Part shown: positions 24,577 through 33,460 of the stretch, in pieces
Position numbering within the stretch: position 1 is the stretch's first letter
Layout of the letters: every line of letters starts with the position of its first letter
Origin: Bradyrhizobium sp. STM 3843
GTDB taxonomy: Bacteria > Pseudomonadota > Alphaproteobacteria > Rhizobiales > Xanthobacteraceae
DNA length: 41,475 nucleotides
Direction: 5' to 3'
NCBI RefSeq assembly: GCF_000239815.1
Contig: NZ_CAFK01000281.1
Location: 1 to 41,475 of the forward strand
Position numbers and translations under genes: made by a program
The notes under the pieces: model-generated
Told to the model about the DNA's origin: nothing
Database searches by the model: none
Seen by the model: the letters and a program-made list of their open reading frames with translations, nothing else

Positions 24577-24660
24577 GTCATTGCTAGCGCGAAAGCGCGA
24601 AACCAATCCAGAATCCGCCCGCGCGACTCTGATAGCTTCTCTTCGCTCGCAATGACCGAC
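24577..24660. repeat. Intergenic repeat remnant between convergent genes
   Basis: The 96-nt gap between the TonB-like gene and the ABC ATPase gene contains GCGCGAAAGCGC-type palindromic words ending in CTTCGCTCGCAATGAC, similar in style to the 23601-23645 stretch (CTTCGCTACTCGCGATGAC). It looks like a dispersed repeat, not a gene. No T-rich terminator was seen. Confidence 0.45.
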
Positions 24661-24662
24661 AG

Positions 24663-26321
24663 CTAGGCCAGTGCCAGCTCGGCCCGCTGAATATGCGGTA
24701 CGGCGTCGACCAATTCGCGTGTGTAGTCGGTCTGCGGATTGGCAAACAGCGCCCGGCTTTCGCCCTGCTCGACGATCTGGCCTGCGCGCAGCACAATGGT
24801 GCGGTCGCACATCATGCGGACCACGTTGAGATCGTGGCTGACGAACAGGAAGCCGAGATTGTCCTCGCGGCGCAGCCGGTTCAGGAGCTGCAGCACCACC
24901 GCCTGCACGGAGACGTCGAGCGCCGCGGTCGGCTCGTCCAGCACCAGAAGCCGCGGCTTGCAGGCGATCGCCCGTGCGATGCCGACGCGGGCCTTCTGCC
25001 CGCCGGACAGCTGATGCGGAAAGCGCGACAACAGCTCACGGGGCAGTCCGACCCGATCCGCACAGTCCTCGACCTGACGCCGCAAGCGATCGCCCGATCG
25101 TAAGCCCAGCAGCCGCAGCAACGGATGCGCGATGCAGTCGAACGCGGTGTAGCGCGGATTGAGGCTCTCGTTCGGGTCCTGGAAGACGATCTGGATGTCC
25201 TTGCGGAATTCAGAACGGTGAAAGTCGCGCGCCGGAATCTGGCCGATCGCCCGGCCATCGAACAGGATCTCGCCCGCGCTCGGATCGATCAGGCGGCAGA
25301 TCATCCGCGAGATCGTGCTCTTGCCCGAGCCGGATTCGCCGACCAGGCCGATGCTCTCACCGTGGCGCATCGTCATCGAGAAATCGGCGACCCCGGTGGT
25401 GCCGTCGTCGAAGCGCTTGGCGATCTGCTTCACGTCCAGCAACAACGGCGTGCCGTGCGGCGGAAGCGATAGCGCGCTGACCTGAACCAGTGGCACCCGC
25501 TCGCCATCCGGTACGAGGTCCTCGACCCGCGACGTCGCGGTCGGTGATGCCGCCACCAGCCGCTTCGTATAGGGATGTTGCGGCCGGTGAAACAAGGTCA
25601 GCGGCTCGGCCTCCTCGACCAGACTCCCCTGCTCCATCACCACGACGCGGCGGCAGTAGCGCGCCGCCAGACCAAGGTCGTGCGTAATCAGGATCGCCGC
25701 CATGCCGCGCGCGGCTGCGATGTCGGCGAGCAGGTCCATCACCACCTTCTGCGTGGTGACGTCGAGGCCGGTGGTCGGCTCGTCGGCGATCAAAAGCTGC
25801 GGATTGCAGGAGATCGCAATCGCGATCATCACGCGCTGGCACATGCCGCCCGACAGCTCGTGCGGATAGGCCTTGACGCGCTGTTCAGGGTCACGGATCT
25901 GCACTGCGCGCAGGAGCTTCAGCGCCTCGTCGCGCGCCTCTGGCCGTGAGATGCGGCGATGCGCGAGGATGGCATCGGCAATCTGCTCGCCGATGGCGCG
26001 GATTGGATTCAACGCGGCGCGCGGATTCTGGAAGATCATCGCCATCGCCGCGCCGTGCAGCTGGCGCAGATCGGCGCTGCCGGCGCCGGTGATGTCCTGT
26101 CCCCTGAAGCGGATGCGGCCGCCGGCGATGCGGCCGGCCTTGTCGAGCAGATGCGTGATCGCAAAGCCGGTGACCGATTTGCCCGAGCCACTTTCGCCGA
26201 CCAGCCCGAGCATCTCACCCGGCTGCAGCGACAGCGTGACGCCGCGCACCGCCTCGACCAGGCCACGGCGGGTCGAGAACGTCACCTTGAGATCTTCGAC
26301 CTCGAGCAGCGGCGCGGTCAT
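24663..26321 (-). CDS. Fused double ATPase of a Dpp/Opp-type ABC importer (DppD-DppF fusion)
   Basis: 552 aa with two complete nucleotide-binding domains. Domain 1 has Walker A GESGSGKSV, signature LSGGMCQRV and Walker B LLIADEPTTGLD; domain 2 has GESGSGKST, LSGGQKARVGIARAI and LLVLDEPTAALD. Both carry the oligopeptide-transporter C-terminal extension pattern (HPYTKRLVAA; TDYTRELVDAV). It energises the two permeases encoded upstream for uptake of a peptide-like or other small polar solute. The ATG at 26319-26321 lies inside a duplicated stop/start sequence (see 26318-26440), so its original overlap with the permease stop has been pushed about 97 nt away. Confidence 0.92.
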   Translation of the reverse strand: MTAPLLEVEDLKVTFSTRRGLVEAVRGVTLSLQPGEMLGLVGESGSGKSVTGFAITHLLDKAGRIAGGRIRFRGQDITGAGSADLRQLHGAAMAMIFQNPRAALNPIRAIGEQIADAILAHRRISRPEARDEALKLLRAVQIRDPEQRVKAYPHELSGGMCQRVMIAIAISCNPQLLIADEPTTGLDVTTQKVVMDLLADIAAARGMAAILITHDLGLAARYCRRVVVMEQGSLVEEAEPLTLFHRPQHPYTKRLVAASPTATSRVEDLVPDGERVPLVQVSALSLPPHGTPLLLDVKQIAKRFDDGTTGVADFSMTMRHGESIGLVGESGSGKSTISRMICRLIDPSAGEILFDGRAIGQIPARDFHRSEFRKDIQIVFQDPNESLNPRYTAFDCIAHPLLRLLGLRSGDRLRRQVEDCADRVGLPRELLSRFPHQLSGGQKARVGIARAIACKPRLLVLDEPTAALDVSVQAVVLQLLNRLRREDNLGFLFVSHDLNVVRMMCDRTIVLRAGQIVEQGESRALFANPQTDYTRELVDAVPHIQRAELALA

Positions 26322-26419
26322 GTGCGCATTCTCGGATGCGCCCGGCTCAGCCTGCGGTGCCGACGGCTCATGTGCGCGTCCGCGGATGCGCCCGGCTCTG
26401 CGTGGTGCGACGGGATCAT
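26318..26419 (-). CDS. Possible 33-aa linking ORF between permease and ATPase genes
   Basis: An ATG at 26417-26419 overlaps the permease stop (ATGA), and its frame runs 33 codons to a TGA at 26318-26320 that overlaps the ATPase start (again ATGA). The peptide is Arg/His-rich (MIPSHHAEPGASADAH at its start) and ends in RMRT like the permease. It is a product of the tandem duplication. It could keep translational coupling across the inserted DNA; nothing suggests a function for the peptide itself. Confidence 0.35.
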   Translation of the reverse strand: MIPSHHAEPGASADAHMSRRHRRLSRAHPRMRT

Positions 26420-26440
26420 GTGCGCATCCTGGGATCGAGG
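26318..26440 (-). repeat. Tandem duplication of the permease-stop/ATPase-start junction
   Basis: TCATGTGCGC (plus-strand reading) occurs at 26318, 26368 and 26416, spacing 50 and 48 nt. The first two copies extend as diverged repeats of about 48-50 nt; 28 of their first 32 bases agree. The third is the true 3' end of the permease gene (its last codons spell RMRT then stop). On the minus strand each copy reads GCGCACATGA, so each holds an ATGA stop/start overlap. The permease ends in the copy at 26416 and the ATPase starts in the copy at 26318. Confidence 0.75.
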
Positions 26441-27276
26441 ATGTCGCGCAGGCCGTCGCCGAGCAAATTGAAGCACAGCACCGCGCTCATCAGCGCGAAG
26501 CCGGGGAATGCGACCAGCCACCACCGCCCCGTCGAGATGAAGCGCGCGCCCTCGGCGACCATGATGCCCCATTCTGGCGTCGGCGGCTTGACGCCGAGGC
26601 CGATGAAGGAGAGACCTGCGGCATTAAGGATGGCCCAGCCCAGATTGAGCGACATCTGCACCGCCATCGCCGGCAGCACATTCGGCAGCAGAAAGCGCAA
26701 GACCACCGCGACATGGCTTTCGCCGCAGGCGCGCGCCGCTTCCACCCAGCCGAGATTCCGGCGGATGTTGACCTCGGCACGGGCGAAGCGGATGTAGAAC
26801 GGCAGATTGATGATGGCGGTCGCGATCACGATGTTCTCGACCCGGTTGCCCAGCGCGGCCACCATGGCCATGGCCAGCACGAACAGCGGAAACGCCATCA
26901 AGACATCGACGAAGCGGCCGACCGCCTTGTCGAGCTTACCGCCGCCGTAGCCACAGAGCGCGCCGATCACCGAGCCGATCGCAAAGGACACTGCGACGGC
27001 GGTGACGGCGATCGTAAGATCGAGGCGCGTGGCGACGATCAGGCGGCTGAACACATCGCGACCGAGCTGGTCGGTGCCGGCCCAATGCAAGGCGCTCGGC
27101 GGCTGCAAGGCCTGCGGCACGTCGGAAGCGATCGGATCATAAGGCGCGAGCCACGGCGCCAGGATGGCGACAAGCGCCAACACCAATGCGCCGCAAGCTG
27201 CAACAGCAGTCACCGGATTGCCGCGCAGCACGAACGCCGTATGGCGCAAGGTCGAGGAGGCGTCGATCGCGCTCAT
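26416..27276 (-). CDS. Dpp/Opp-type ABC permease, DppC-like
   Basis: Inner-membrane permease, 286 aa, start ATG at 27274-27276 (MSAIDASSTLRH) with GAGG 8 nt upstream; a TTG at 27294 would also be in frame but overlaps the preceding gene. The N-terminal cytoplasmic stretch, ALVAILAPWLAPYDP and HWAGTDQLGRDVFSRL are typical DppC features. The EAA loop reads EAARACGESHVAVVLRFLLPNV. The C-terminus FNLLGDGLRDILDPRMRT is the usual DppC ending. It pairs with the DppB-like permease 10 nt upstream. Solute unknown. Confidence 0.92.
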   Translation of the reverse strand: MSAIDASSTLRHTAFVLRGNPVTAVAACGALVLALVAILAPWLAPYDPIASDVPQALQPPSALHWAGTDQLGRDVFSRLIVATRLDLTIAVTAVAVSFAIGSVIGALCGYGGGKLDKAVGRFVDVLMAFPLFVLAMAMVAALGNRVENIVIATAIINLPFYIRFARAEVNIRRNLGWVEAARACGESHVAVVLRFLLPNVLPAMAVQMSLNLGWAILNAAGLSFIGLGVKPPTPEWGIMVAEGARFISTGRWWLVAFPGFALMSAVLCFNLLGDGLRDILDPRMRT

Positions 27277-27286
27277 GCCCAAGACC

Positions 27287-28318
27287 TCATGCAATCGTCG
27301 CCCTGGGATCGGCGATACCGTAGAGCAGATCGACGAGGAGATTCACGACGACGAAGATCGTCGCCATCAGCAGCACGAAGCCCTGCACCGGCGCGTAATC
27401 CGAGACCAGCAGCGCATCGAGCGCGTAGGACGCGACGCCCGGCCAGGAGAACACCTTCTCCACCAGCACGTTGGCGCCCAGCATGGTGGAGAACACGATG
27501 CCGGCGATGGTGATGACAGGAAGGATGGCGTTGCGCAGCGCGTAGGTGACGACGACGCGCCACCAGGACAGCCCGACCGAACGGGCGGTGCGGATGAAAT
27601 CGCTGCCGAGCGAGACCAGCATCGAAGCGCGGGTGATGCGCGCAAGTGGCGCGATCACGAACAGCGCCATGGTGAAGGCCGGCAGCATCAATTGCCGCGC
27701 CGCGGCCCACCAGCCTTCGATATCGCCGGCGAGCAGGAAATCGATGATCAGGAAGCCGGTGCGTGACGGCGGCAGCGTCGTGAAGATGTCGACGCGGCCG
27801 GTCGGATCCGGCGCGAGACCGAGCAGATAATAGAAGACGTAGATCAACAGCAGGCCGGAGACGAAGGTCGGTACGCAGACCCCGAGCGAGCAGAATAGCC
27901 GCACGCCATGGTCGATCAGCGAGCCCGGGCGCAGGGCAGCGATCACACCCAGCGGCACCGCCGAGATCAGCGCGATGAGCAGGGCCGTGAGCGTCAGCTC
28001 GAGCGAGGCCGGCAGCCGTTCGCGCAGGTCCTTGGCGACCGGCTGCCCCGTCATCATCGAGCGGCCGAGATTGCCGCGACCGACGTCGTAGAGATAGATG
28101 CCGAGCTGGGCCGGGAGCGGCTTGTCGAGCCCCATCTGCTTGCGGATGGTCTCGATCTCCTCCTTGCCGGCATTGGGGCCGGAGGCGAAGAACACCGCGG
28201 GATCGCCCGGCAGCACCCGCATCAGCAGGAAGGTGAACACGAGAACGCCGAACAGCGCCGGCAGCGACGAGATGAACCGTCGCCCCGCGCGGATCAGAAT
28301 TGCGCCGATCGTCCCCAT
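27287..28318 (-). CDS. Dpp/Opp-type ABC permease, DppB-like
   Basis: Inner-membrane permease, 343 aa. The DppB-type N-terminus (FTFLLMRVLPGDPAVFF), the periplasmic segment GRGNLGRSMMTGQPV, the EAA loop with RTARSVGLSWWRVVVTYALRNA, and the ending LLVDLLYGIADPRATIA all fit the family. The cytoplasmic and membrane segments alternate six times. The gene starts 20 nt after the binding-protein stop and ends 10 nt before the DppC-like gene, so the cassette is one operon. Confidence 0.92.
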   Translation of the reverse strand: MGTIGAILIRAGRRFISSLPALFGVLVFTFLLMRVLPGDPAVFFASGPNAGKEEIETIRKQMGLDKPLPAQLGIYLYDVGRGNLGRSMMTGQPVAKDLRERLPASLELTLTALLIALISAVPLGVIAALRPGSLIDHGVRLFCSLGVCVPTFVSGLLLIYVFYYLLGLAPDPTGRVDIFTTLPPSRTGFLIIDFLLAGDIEGWWAAARQLMLPAFTMALFVIAPLARITRASMLVSLGSDFIRTARSVGLSWWRVVVTYALRNAILPVITIAGIVFSTMLGANVLVEKVFSWPGVASYALDALLVSDYAPVQGFVLLMATIFVVVNLLVDLLYGIADPRATIA

Positions 28319-28338
28319 CGTCCCTGCGGTCCAATCCC

Positions 28339-29958
28339 CTATTTGCGGCTCAGGTTACGATAATCCACCTGCCGGGTGAACTGGTAGACATAGCCGTCGA
28401 CGCTCGGCTGCATCACCGCGTCCTGCGCGGCCTGCCAGATCGGAATCTGGAACATCTGGTCGAAGTGGATGGCGTTGAGCTCCCTGCCCTCCTCCTCATA
28501 TTTTTCCTTATCGGCCTCGAAGCGCGCGGCTTGCGCGATCTTCTCCAGCTCCGTATTGTCCGTGGACGAATAGTTCCAGCGCTGATTGCCGGTGTAGAAG
28601 TTGCGGTAGAAATAGTCGGTCGACGGCAGCCAGGCGACGATTCCTTCCGTGAAGAACGGCAGCTTCTTCTCGTTGATCGCCGTCGACATCTGCGCGTCCG
28701 GCAGCTTCTGAATGTCGACCTTGATGCCGATCTTGGCCAATGATTCCTTGACCAAGGCCGCCATCGGCTCGGCGGTCGCGGCCTGGCCAACATTGAAGCT
28801 GAAGGTGGTGGCGAAGCCGTCCGGCATGCCGGCGTCCTTCAGATACGCCTTGGCCTTATCGAGATCCAGCTTGACCGGCTGCGGGATCGGATAGGCGCCG
28901 CTCGGCGGCTTGCCGTCGGTCCAGCTGGCGCCAAACAGCGGCGCGCCACGGCCGAACAGCGCCGCCTTGAACATGTCGTCATAAGGCAGCGCATAGGCGA
29001 TGGCGCGGCGCACATTGACGTTGTCGAATGGCGGGATCCTGTTGTTCATCGAGACGAAGCTGACCGCGTTGTATTGCGGCGTCGAGATCACCTTCAGCTT
29101 GCCCTTGCCTTCCAGCGCCTGCACGTCGCTCGCCTGCAGGTCGATGACGAGATCGGCATCGCCGCGCTCGACCAGGTTGGCGCGCGTCGCGGGCTCCGGC
29201 ACCGACTGGATGATCAGGCGCTTGAACGCGGCCGGCTTGTCCGGCGTGCCGCGATTCCAGGCGTCGTTGTGCTTGGCAATCACCTGCTCGCCCGGCTTGA
29301 AGGTTTCGACGATATACGCGCCGCTGCCGGCGGCGTTCTCCTTGGTCCAGTTCAGCGCCCACGGGTCGTCGGCGGTCGCATGCGCTTTCGCGAGCTTGGA
29401 ATTGATGATGATGGGATAGACGGTCGCGAGATTCGGCAGCGCCAGCTTGTCGGGCTTCGGCAGCGTGACTTCGAAGGTCAGGGGATCGATCACCTTGAAC
29501 TGATCGGGTGATGTCAGCGAGCCCGTGAGCAGCTGGGACTTGCCGAGGATCGGCGCACTGACGCAGCGGTCGAGTGACCATTTCACGTCCTCTGCGGTCA
29601 CGGGCGAACCGTCCTGGAATTTGGCGTCAGGCCGGAGCTTGAAGGTGATCCTCAGCCCGTCCGGGCTCACCGTGTAGGACTCCGCGAGCTCGCCGGTGAT
29701 GGTGTCGAGATCGAACACCCATTTGCCGTTGAGCTGCTTGCGGCCGAACGACACCAGCCGGTCATAGCTGCTCATCGACAGCGCGAAGGCTTCGCGGGTC
29801 GAACCCGGAATGTTCGGATCGAGCGTGTTCACGGTGGCGCCCGTGACGTAACGCAGCGTCTCGGCACGGCTCTGTGCATGCGCACGCGGCGTCGCCGATA
29901 TCACCGCAAGCGATGCGGCCGCCACGACCAATATCCGTTTGGAAATCGCAAAACTCAT
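28339..29958 (-). CDS. Periplasmic solute-binding protein, family 5 (peptide/nickel/opine type)
   Basis: 539 aa from the ATG at 29956-29958 (MSFAISKRILVVAAASLAV), which gives a clear signal peptide ending near AHAQ; the upstream in-frame extension lacks one. Family SBP_bac_5 features are the opening LRYVTGATVNTLDPNIPGSTREAF, LAESYTVSPDGLRITFKLRPDAKFQDGSPVTAEDVKWSLDR near residue 110, and NVRRAIAYALPYD. The Shine-Dalgarno is AAGGG. Substrate could be a peptide, an opine-like conjugate or a heterocyclic nitrogen compound; neighbouring hydantoin genes suggest the last (inference). Confidence 0.9.
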   Translation of the reverse strand: MSFAISKRILVVAAASLAVISATPRAHAQSRAETLRYVTGATVNTLDPNIPGSTREAFALSMSSYDRLVSFGRKQLNGKWVFDLDTITGELAESYTVSPDGLRITFKLRPDAKFQDGSPVTAEDVKWSLDRCVSAPILGKSQLLTGSLTSPDQFKVIDPLTFEVTLPKPDKLALPNLATVYPIIINSKLAKAHATADDPWALNWTKENAAGSGAYIVETFKPGEQVIAKHNDAWNRGTPDKPAAFKRLIIQSVPEPATRANLVERGDADLVIDLQASDVQALEGKGKLKVISTPQYNAVSFVSMNNRIPPFDNVNVRRAIAYALPYDDMFKAALFGRGAPLFGASWTDGKPPSGAYPIPQPVKLDLDKAKAYLKDAGMPDGFATTFSFNVGQAATAEPMAALVKESLAKIGIKVDIQKLPDAQMSTAINEKKLPFFTEGIVAWLPSTDYFYRNFYTGNQRWNYSSTDNTELEKIAQAARFEADKEKYEEEGRELNAIHFDQMFQIPIWQAAQDAVMQPSVDGYVYQFTRQVDYRNLSRK

Positions 29959-30044
29959 GCTCTTGCCCTTCGGTTCATCTTGGCCGCCCCCGATGGCTCG
30001 GCCCGTCCTGAGTTCCTCGCCGGAAATGCCGAGGAGGCAGCAAA

Positions 30045-31493
30045 TCACGTGCCAGCAGCGCCTTCCGCAAGGCCGCTCGCGGCCTCGCGCCGCACCACGG
30101 CCTGGGGAACATCATAGGCCTGGAATGCCGCCCAATGCTTGTCGATATCGGCCCGGAACAGCCCGCGCGTGAGCCCATGCACCAGCTTTGGAATGGCCGT
30201 CGTCATCGCATTGATCGACGAACCGGAGGCGCCGAAGCTCATCGTGGAAGCGATCGCGAACACATGGATATCGCCGATCCAGGGCGTCTCCCCGCGCACG
30301 CGCTCGCACAGCGCGTAGTCATCGGCGAGATAAGGGAAGTCGCCGAGCCGTGCGTTGCGCTCCTCGGGCGGCGGCGTGTAGCGATCCGACCAGCGCGCGA
30401 TATTGTGTGCAAAGCGCTTCAGTTCGGCGCGGCCGGCGAAATTCATCGCGATCCCGGTGGCGCTGATGATGAAGTCGCAGACGGTCTCGCCGCGTGGCGT
30501 CTGCAGCACGATGCCATGCGAGGTCTCCCGCGCCGCCTCGACCGGTGTCCCCTCATATAGATGAAACGCGGCGTGGCGCGCGCAGCGGTCATAAGTGTGC
30601 TGCGGAAAGCCTTCGCGCAGCTCCAGGATGGCGCGCATGAAGCGCCAGCGCCAGGCATCGTCGAGCTCGGAGAAGTGCCGCAGGAATCCGCGGAAGGTCA
30701 GCCAGCGATAGGGCTGCACCAGCTGGATCTCGGCGCGGCGGCACAGCAGATCGACGCGGCTAGCGCCGGCTTCCAGCGCCATCGCCGCATTGTCGAAGGC
30801 CGACGCGCCGGCGCCGACGACAACGACGCGCTTGCCGCGCAGCGCATCGTCATCGATTGGCGCGGCTGAGGTCACGCAATGTGAGGCAGGCAGATGCCGC
30901 AGCGGCTCGGGAATGCTCCAATCCCCCATGCCTTCCTGGCCGGTGGCGAGCACGATCTTGCGCGCGTAAAGCAGCGTCTCGCCATCGCGGCTGCGCACTG
31001 TCGCGCGCAGCAGGCCATCGGCGGCCGGCGCGATGTCGATCACCTCGCAGCCATTGCGCACGGGAAGCTCGAGCACCCTGCGATACCACGCGAGATAGTC
31101 TGCCCAATATTCGCGCGGGATCAGGTCAAGATCGCGCCAGCTCTGTGCGCCGAATGTCGCCTCGTGCCAGGATTGATAGGTCAGGCTGGGAATATCGAGA
31201 TCGGGCCCGGTGAAATCCTTGGGCGAGCGCAAGCTCGGCATGCGCGCATAGGTCAGCCATGGGCCCTCGCGTGCCTCCTCCGCCTTATCGAGCACGAGGA
31301 CATTGGTGACCTGCGAGCGCAACAGCCCGAAGGCAGTCGCAAGGCCGGATTGGCCGGCGCCGACGATCAAGACGTCCAGCGCAGGGCGACCATCGGGACC
31401 CACCATCGGCTTCAGCCAGGGCATGCTGGGATGGGCGATCCTGGCGAGATCGCGCCGGACCTGGCTAGCGAGTACCGCAAGCCCGTCAGTCAT
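30045..31493 (-). CDS. FAD/NAD(P)-binding oxidoreductase, flavin monooxygenase-like
   Basis: 482 aa from the ATG at 31491-31493 (MTDGLAVLASQVRRD); an ATG at 31559 would add 22 residues. Two Rossmann motifs are visible: VLIVGAGQSGLA (FAD, near residue 41) and VVVVGAGASAFDNA (NADPH, near 225). WLTYARMPSLRSPKD and the late GDFPYLADDYA resemble a bacterial subgroup of putative flavoprotein oxidases/monooxygenases. The classic FMO fingerprint FxGxxxHxxxY is not evident. It lies 86 nt before the binding-protein gene, so it may act on the imported solute. Substrate unknown. Confidence 0.82.
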   Translation of the reverse strand: MTDGLAVLASQVRRDLARIAHPSMPWLKPMVGPDGRPALDVLIVGAGQSGLATAFGLLRSQVTNVLVLDKAEEAREGPWLTYARMPSLRSPKDFTGPDLDIPSLTYQSWHEATFGAQSWRDLDLIPREYWADYLAWYRRVLELPVRNGCEVIDIAPAADGLLRATVRSRDGETLLYARKIVLATGQEGMGDWSIPEPLRHLPASHCVTSAAPIDDDALRGKRVVVVGAGASAFDNAAMALEAGASRVDLLCRRAEIQLVQPYRWLTFRGFLRHFSELDDAWRWRFMRAILELREGFPQHTYDRCARHAAFHLYEGTPVEAARETSHGIVLQTPRGETVCDFIISATGIAMNFAGRAELKRFAHNIARWSDRYTPPPEERNARLGDFPYLADDYALCERVRGETPWIGDIHVFAIASTMSFGASGSSINAMTTAIPKLVHGLTRGLFRADIDKHWAAFQAYDVPQAVVRREAASGLAEGAAGT

Positions 31494-31664
31494 GCCGCAC
31501 ACCGGGACGGCTGCCGGTATCGCGCTCGGCACGATCGCTGTCGTCCACGCTCGCTCCATTCGTTCCAGACCCGGCGTTGCAGCCTAGCAAAGCATTGCGA
31601 CCGGAAAAAATTTCATTTTGCTGGCGACTATTCACCGGACTTATAGCTCGATGCGTCATCCCGC

Positions 31665-32426
31665 TCACGCTGCGAGCCAGCCGCCATCGACGGGGAGCAC
31701 CACGCCGGTCACGAAGGAGGCTTCGTCGCCGGCGAGGTAAAGCGCGGCAGCAGCGACCTCCTCGGCCTGGCCGAAGCGCTTCATCGCGTGGCGCTGGCGC
31801 GAGGCGTCGCGCACGGCATCGGGGTCGGCATGGCGCGCAAAGCTGCGGCGAAGCATGGGCGTGTCGATCGCGCCGGGTGCAAGCGCATTGACGCGGATGC
31901 CGTCGGCCGCGAAATCGACCGCCATGGTGCGGGTCAGGCTGATGATCGCGCCCTTGGCGGCGATATAGGCGCTGTTGCCCTTGCCGCCGGCGATCGCCAA
32001 TTGCGAGGCCAATGTGACGATCGCGCCCTTCTGCTGGCGCTGCATGATCGGCACCGCGACCCTGGCCCACAGCCAGGTGCCGCCGACATTGGTGCGGAAC
32101 ACAGAGTCCCAATCGGCGGGATCGGTGGTGACCACGGTGCCGCCGCAGGAGAAGCCGGCCGCGGTCATCAGCACGTCGAGCCGGCCGCGCGCATTCGCCA
32201 CGCTGTCGACGGTGGCGTTGGCGAAATCCGCTTCGCCAACGTCGCCGAGATGGACGCTGCCCTCGCCGCCGGCCCCGCGCAGCAGCGCCAGCGTCTCTTC
32301 CGCGCCTTGGGCATCGCGATCCACCAGCGCGACGAAGGCACCCTCGCGCGCGAACGCAACCGCACTGGCGCGGCCGATGCCGGAGCCTGCCCCCGTGATG
32401 ATGACCACCTGTCCCGCGAGCCTCAT
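31665..32426 (-). CDS. SDR-family oxidoreductase
   Basis: Classical short-chain dehydrogenase, 253 aa from the ATG at 32424-32426 (MRLAGQVVIITGAGSGIG), one base after the upstream epimerase stop; a GTG at 32438 is an alternative. Cofactor motif TGAGSGIGRA is at about residues 11-20. The catalytic YxxxK is in AYIAAKG. NALAPGAIDTPM and the terminal VDGGWLAA are standard. An Asp (VDRDA) after the second strand suggests NAD over NADP. The 171-nt gap to the flavoprotein gene (31494-31664) is A+T-richer around 31590-31640 and may hold a promoter, but I see no convincing box. Substrate unknown. Confidence 0.87.
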   Translation of the reverse strand: MRLAGQVVIITGAGSGIGRASAVAFAREGAFVALVDRDAQGAEETLALLRGAGGEGSVHLGDVGEADFANATVDSVANARGRLDVLMTAAGFSCGGTVVTTDPADWDSVFRTNVGGTWLWARVAVPIMQRQQKGAIVTLASQLAIAGGKGNSAYIAAKGAIISLTRTMAVDFAADGIRVNALAPGAIDTPMLRRSFARHADPDAVRDASRQRHAMKRFGQAEEVAAAALYLAGDEASFVTGVVLPVDGGWLAA

Positions 32427-32427
32427 G

Positions 32428-33402
32428 TTAGCTTTCACCCCGATGTTCGATCCACCAAGCGCTCAGATCGGCGACCGATTCAACGAGGCCGAAACGCGCC
32501 CGCCAGCCAAACTCTTGAGCCATTCTCTCGACAGAAAGCGGAGCACGCTCAGGACCGTGATACTTGATCAGAGTTTCCTCGCCTGGCGCCGCCAGCCGGC
32601 ATTGTAAACCAGGGTGCAAAGCTGCAAAGGCCTGGCCCCACTGCAGCGCAGACCATGCCCTTCCGCTCGAGATATTGTAGAGCCGATATTGCGGCCGCTC
32701 CGCTTCGAGCAGCACCGCTACAGCGTCAGCAACATCGGGAGCATAGATCCAGTCCTTGACACCTCGGTCCGGCAAAATCGCGGGCTCGCCGCGACTGAAC
32801 TCATGCAGAATCTGAAACTGCATGCTCGGCGTGTCGCGTACCTTGCCGACCCGCTCCCAAGGCCCGAAAACGGCACTCAGTCGAACGTTGATAAAGTCTC
32901 CGCCCCAGAGATCAGCGTACCTCAACAAGAGGCGTTCCAAAGTAAACTTGCTGATTGAATATAGAGAGACAGGATCGCACGGCGTGGTCTCCTCCAACAG
33001 CGGGTAGTTCTGACCTGCGGCACCATAGGCCGCTGCCGATGAAAGATTGATGAGGCGACGAACGCGCTGTCGGATCGCTCGTTCCAGAATTGGGATTTGA
33101 GCCATCACGTTAATCTCGAAGATGTTTCCCCGAGAAGTCCTTTCCAGATCAACGCCAGCGGTGATCGCCGCTCCAAGCACAATGGCATCGCACCCCTTCG
33201 CGATAAGAGCTCCCGTTCTCTCCGTGTCCGTGATCTCGCCTTGTACGACGTTGAGCCTATCTCCATGCTGCGCTAAGGATTGCTGTGCTGCCGACGGTAA
33301 CTGTTTGCGGTCGAACACGGTTACCACGTGGCCACGCTCCAGCAGCCCCTGCGCGATGTTGAGCCCGACAAAGCCACACCCACCGAAGATCAGGATGTGC
33401 AT
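32428..33402 (-). CDS. NAD-dependent epimerase/dehydratase (extended SDR)
   Basis: 324 aa, complete. NAD motif GGCGFVGLNIA is at residues 7-17, a DRKQ Asp follows, LSSAAAYG and YSISKF supply the Ser and YxxxK, and IYAPDVADAV is typical of extended SDRs such as UDP-sugar epimerases or lactone-forming dehydrogenases. GC is visibly lower than the neighbours (52% over 32881-32940 and 58% over 33121-33180 by hand count, against 68% over 31861-31920), hinting at separate origin. It abuts the SDR gene. Substrate unknown; an acid-sugar or nucleotide-sugar is typical for the fold. Confidence 0.85.
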   Translation of the reverse strand: MHILIFGGCGFVGLNIAQGLLERGHVVTVFDRKQLPSAAQQSLAQHGDRLNVVQGEITDTERTGALIAKGCDAIVLGAAITAGVDLERTSRGNIFEINVMAQIPILERAIRQRVRRLINLSSAAAYGAAGQNYPLLEETTPCDPVSLYSISKFTLERLLLRYADLWGGDFINVRLSAVFGPWERVGKVRDTPSMQFQILHEFSRGEPAILPDRGVKDWIYAPDVADAVAVLLEAERPQYRLYNISSGRAWSALQWGQAFAALHPGLQCRLAAPGEETLIKYHGPERAPLSVERMAQEFGWRARFGLVESVADLSAWWIEHRGES

Positions 33403-33460
33403 GGGACTATCTCATCCTGACGCTGGTGGCCTCATGGTTCGAGACGGCTGCTCGCGCAGC

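Noticed and set aside
31580..31610. Sigma-54-like sequence upstream of the flavoprotein gene (GGTCGCAATGCTTTGC on the minus strand)
   Set aside because: The GG and GC elements are 12 nt apart, not the required 10.
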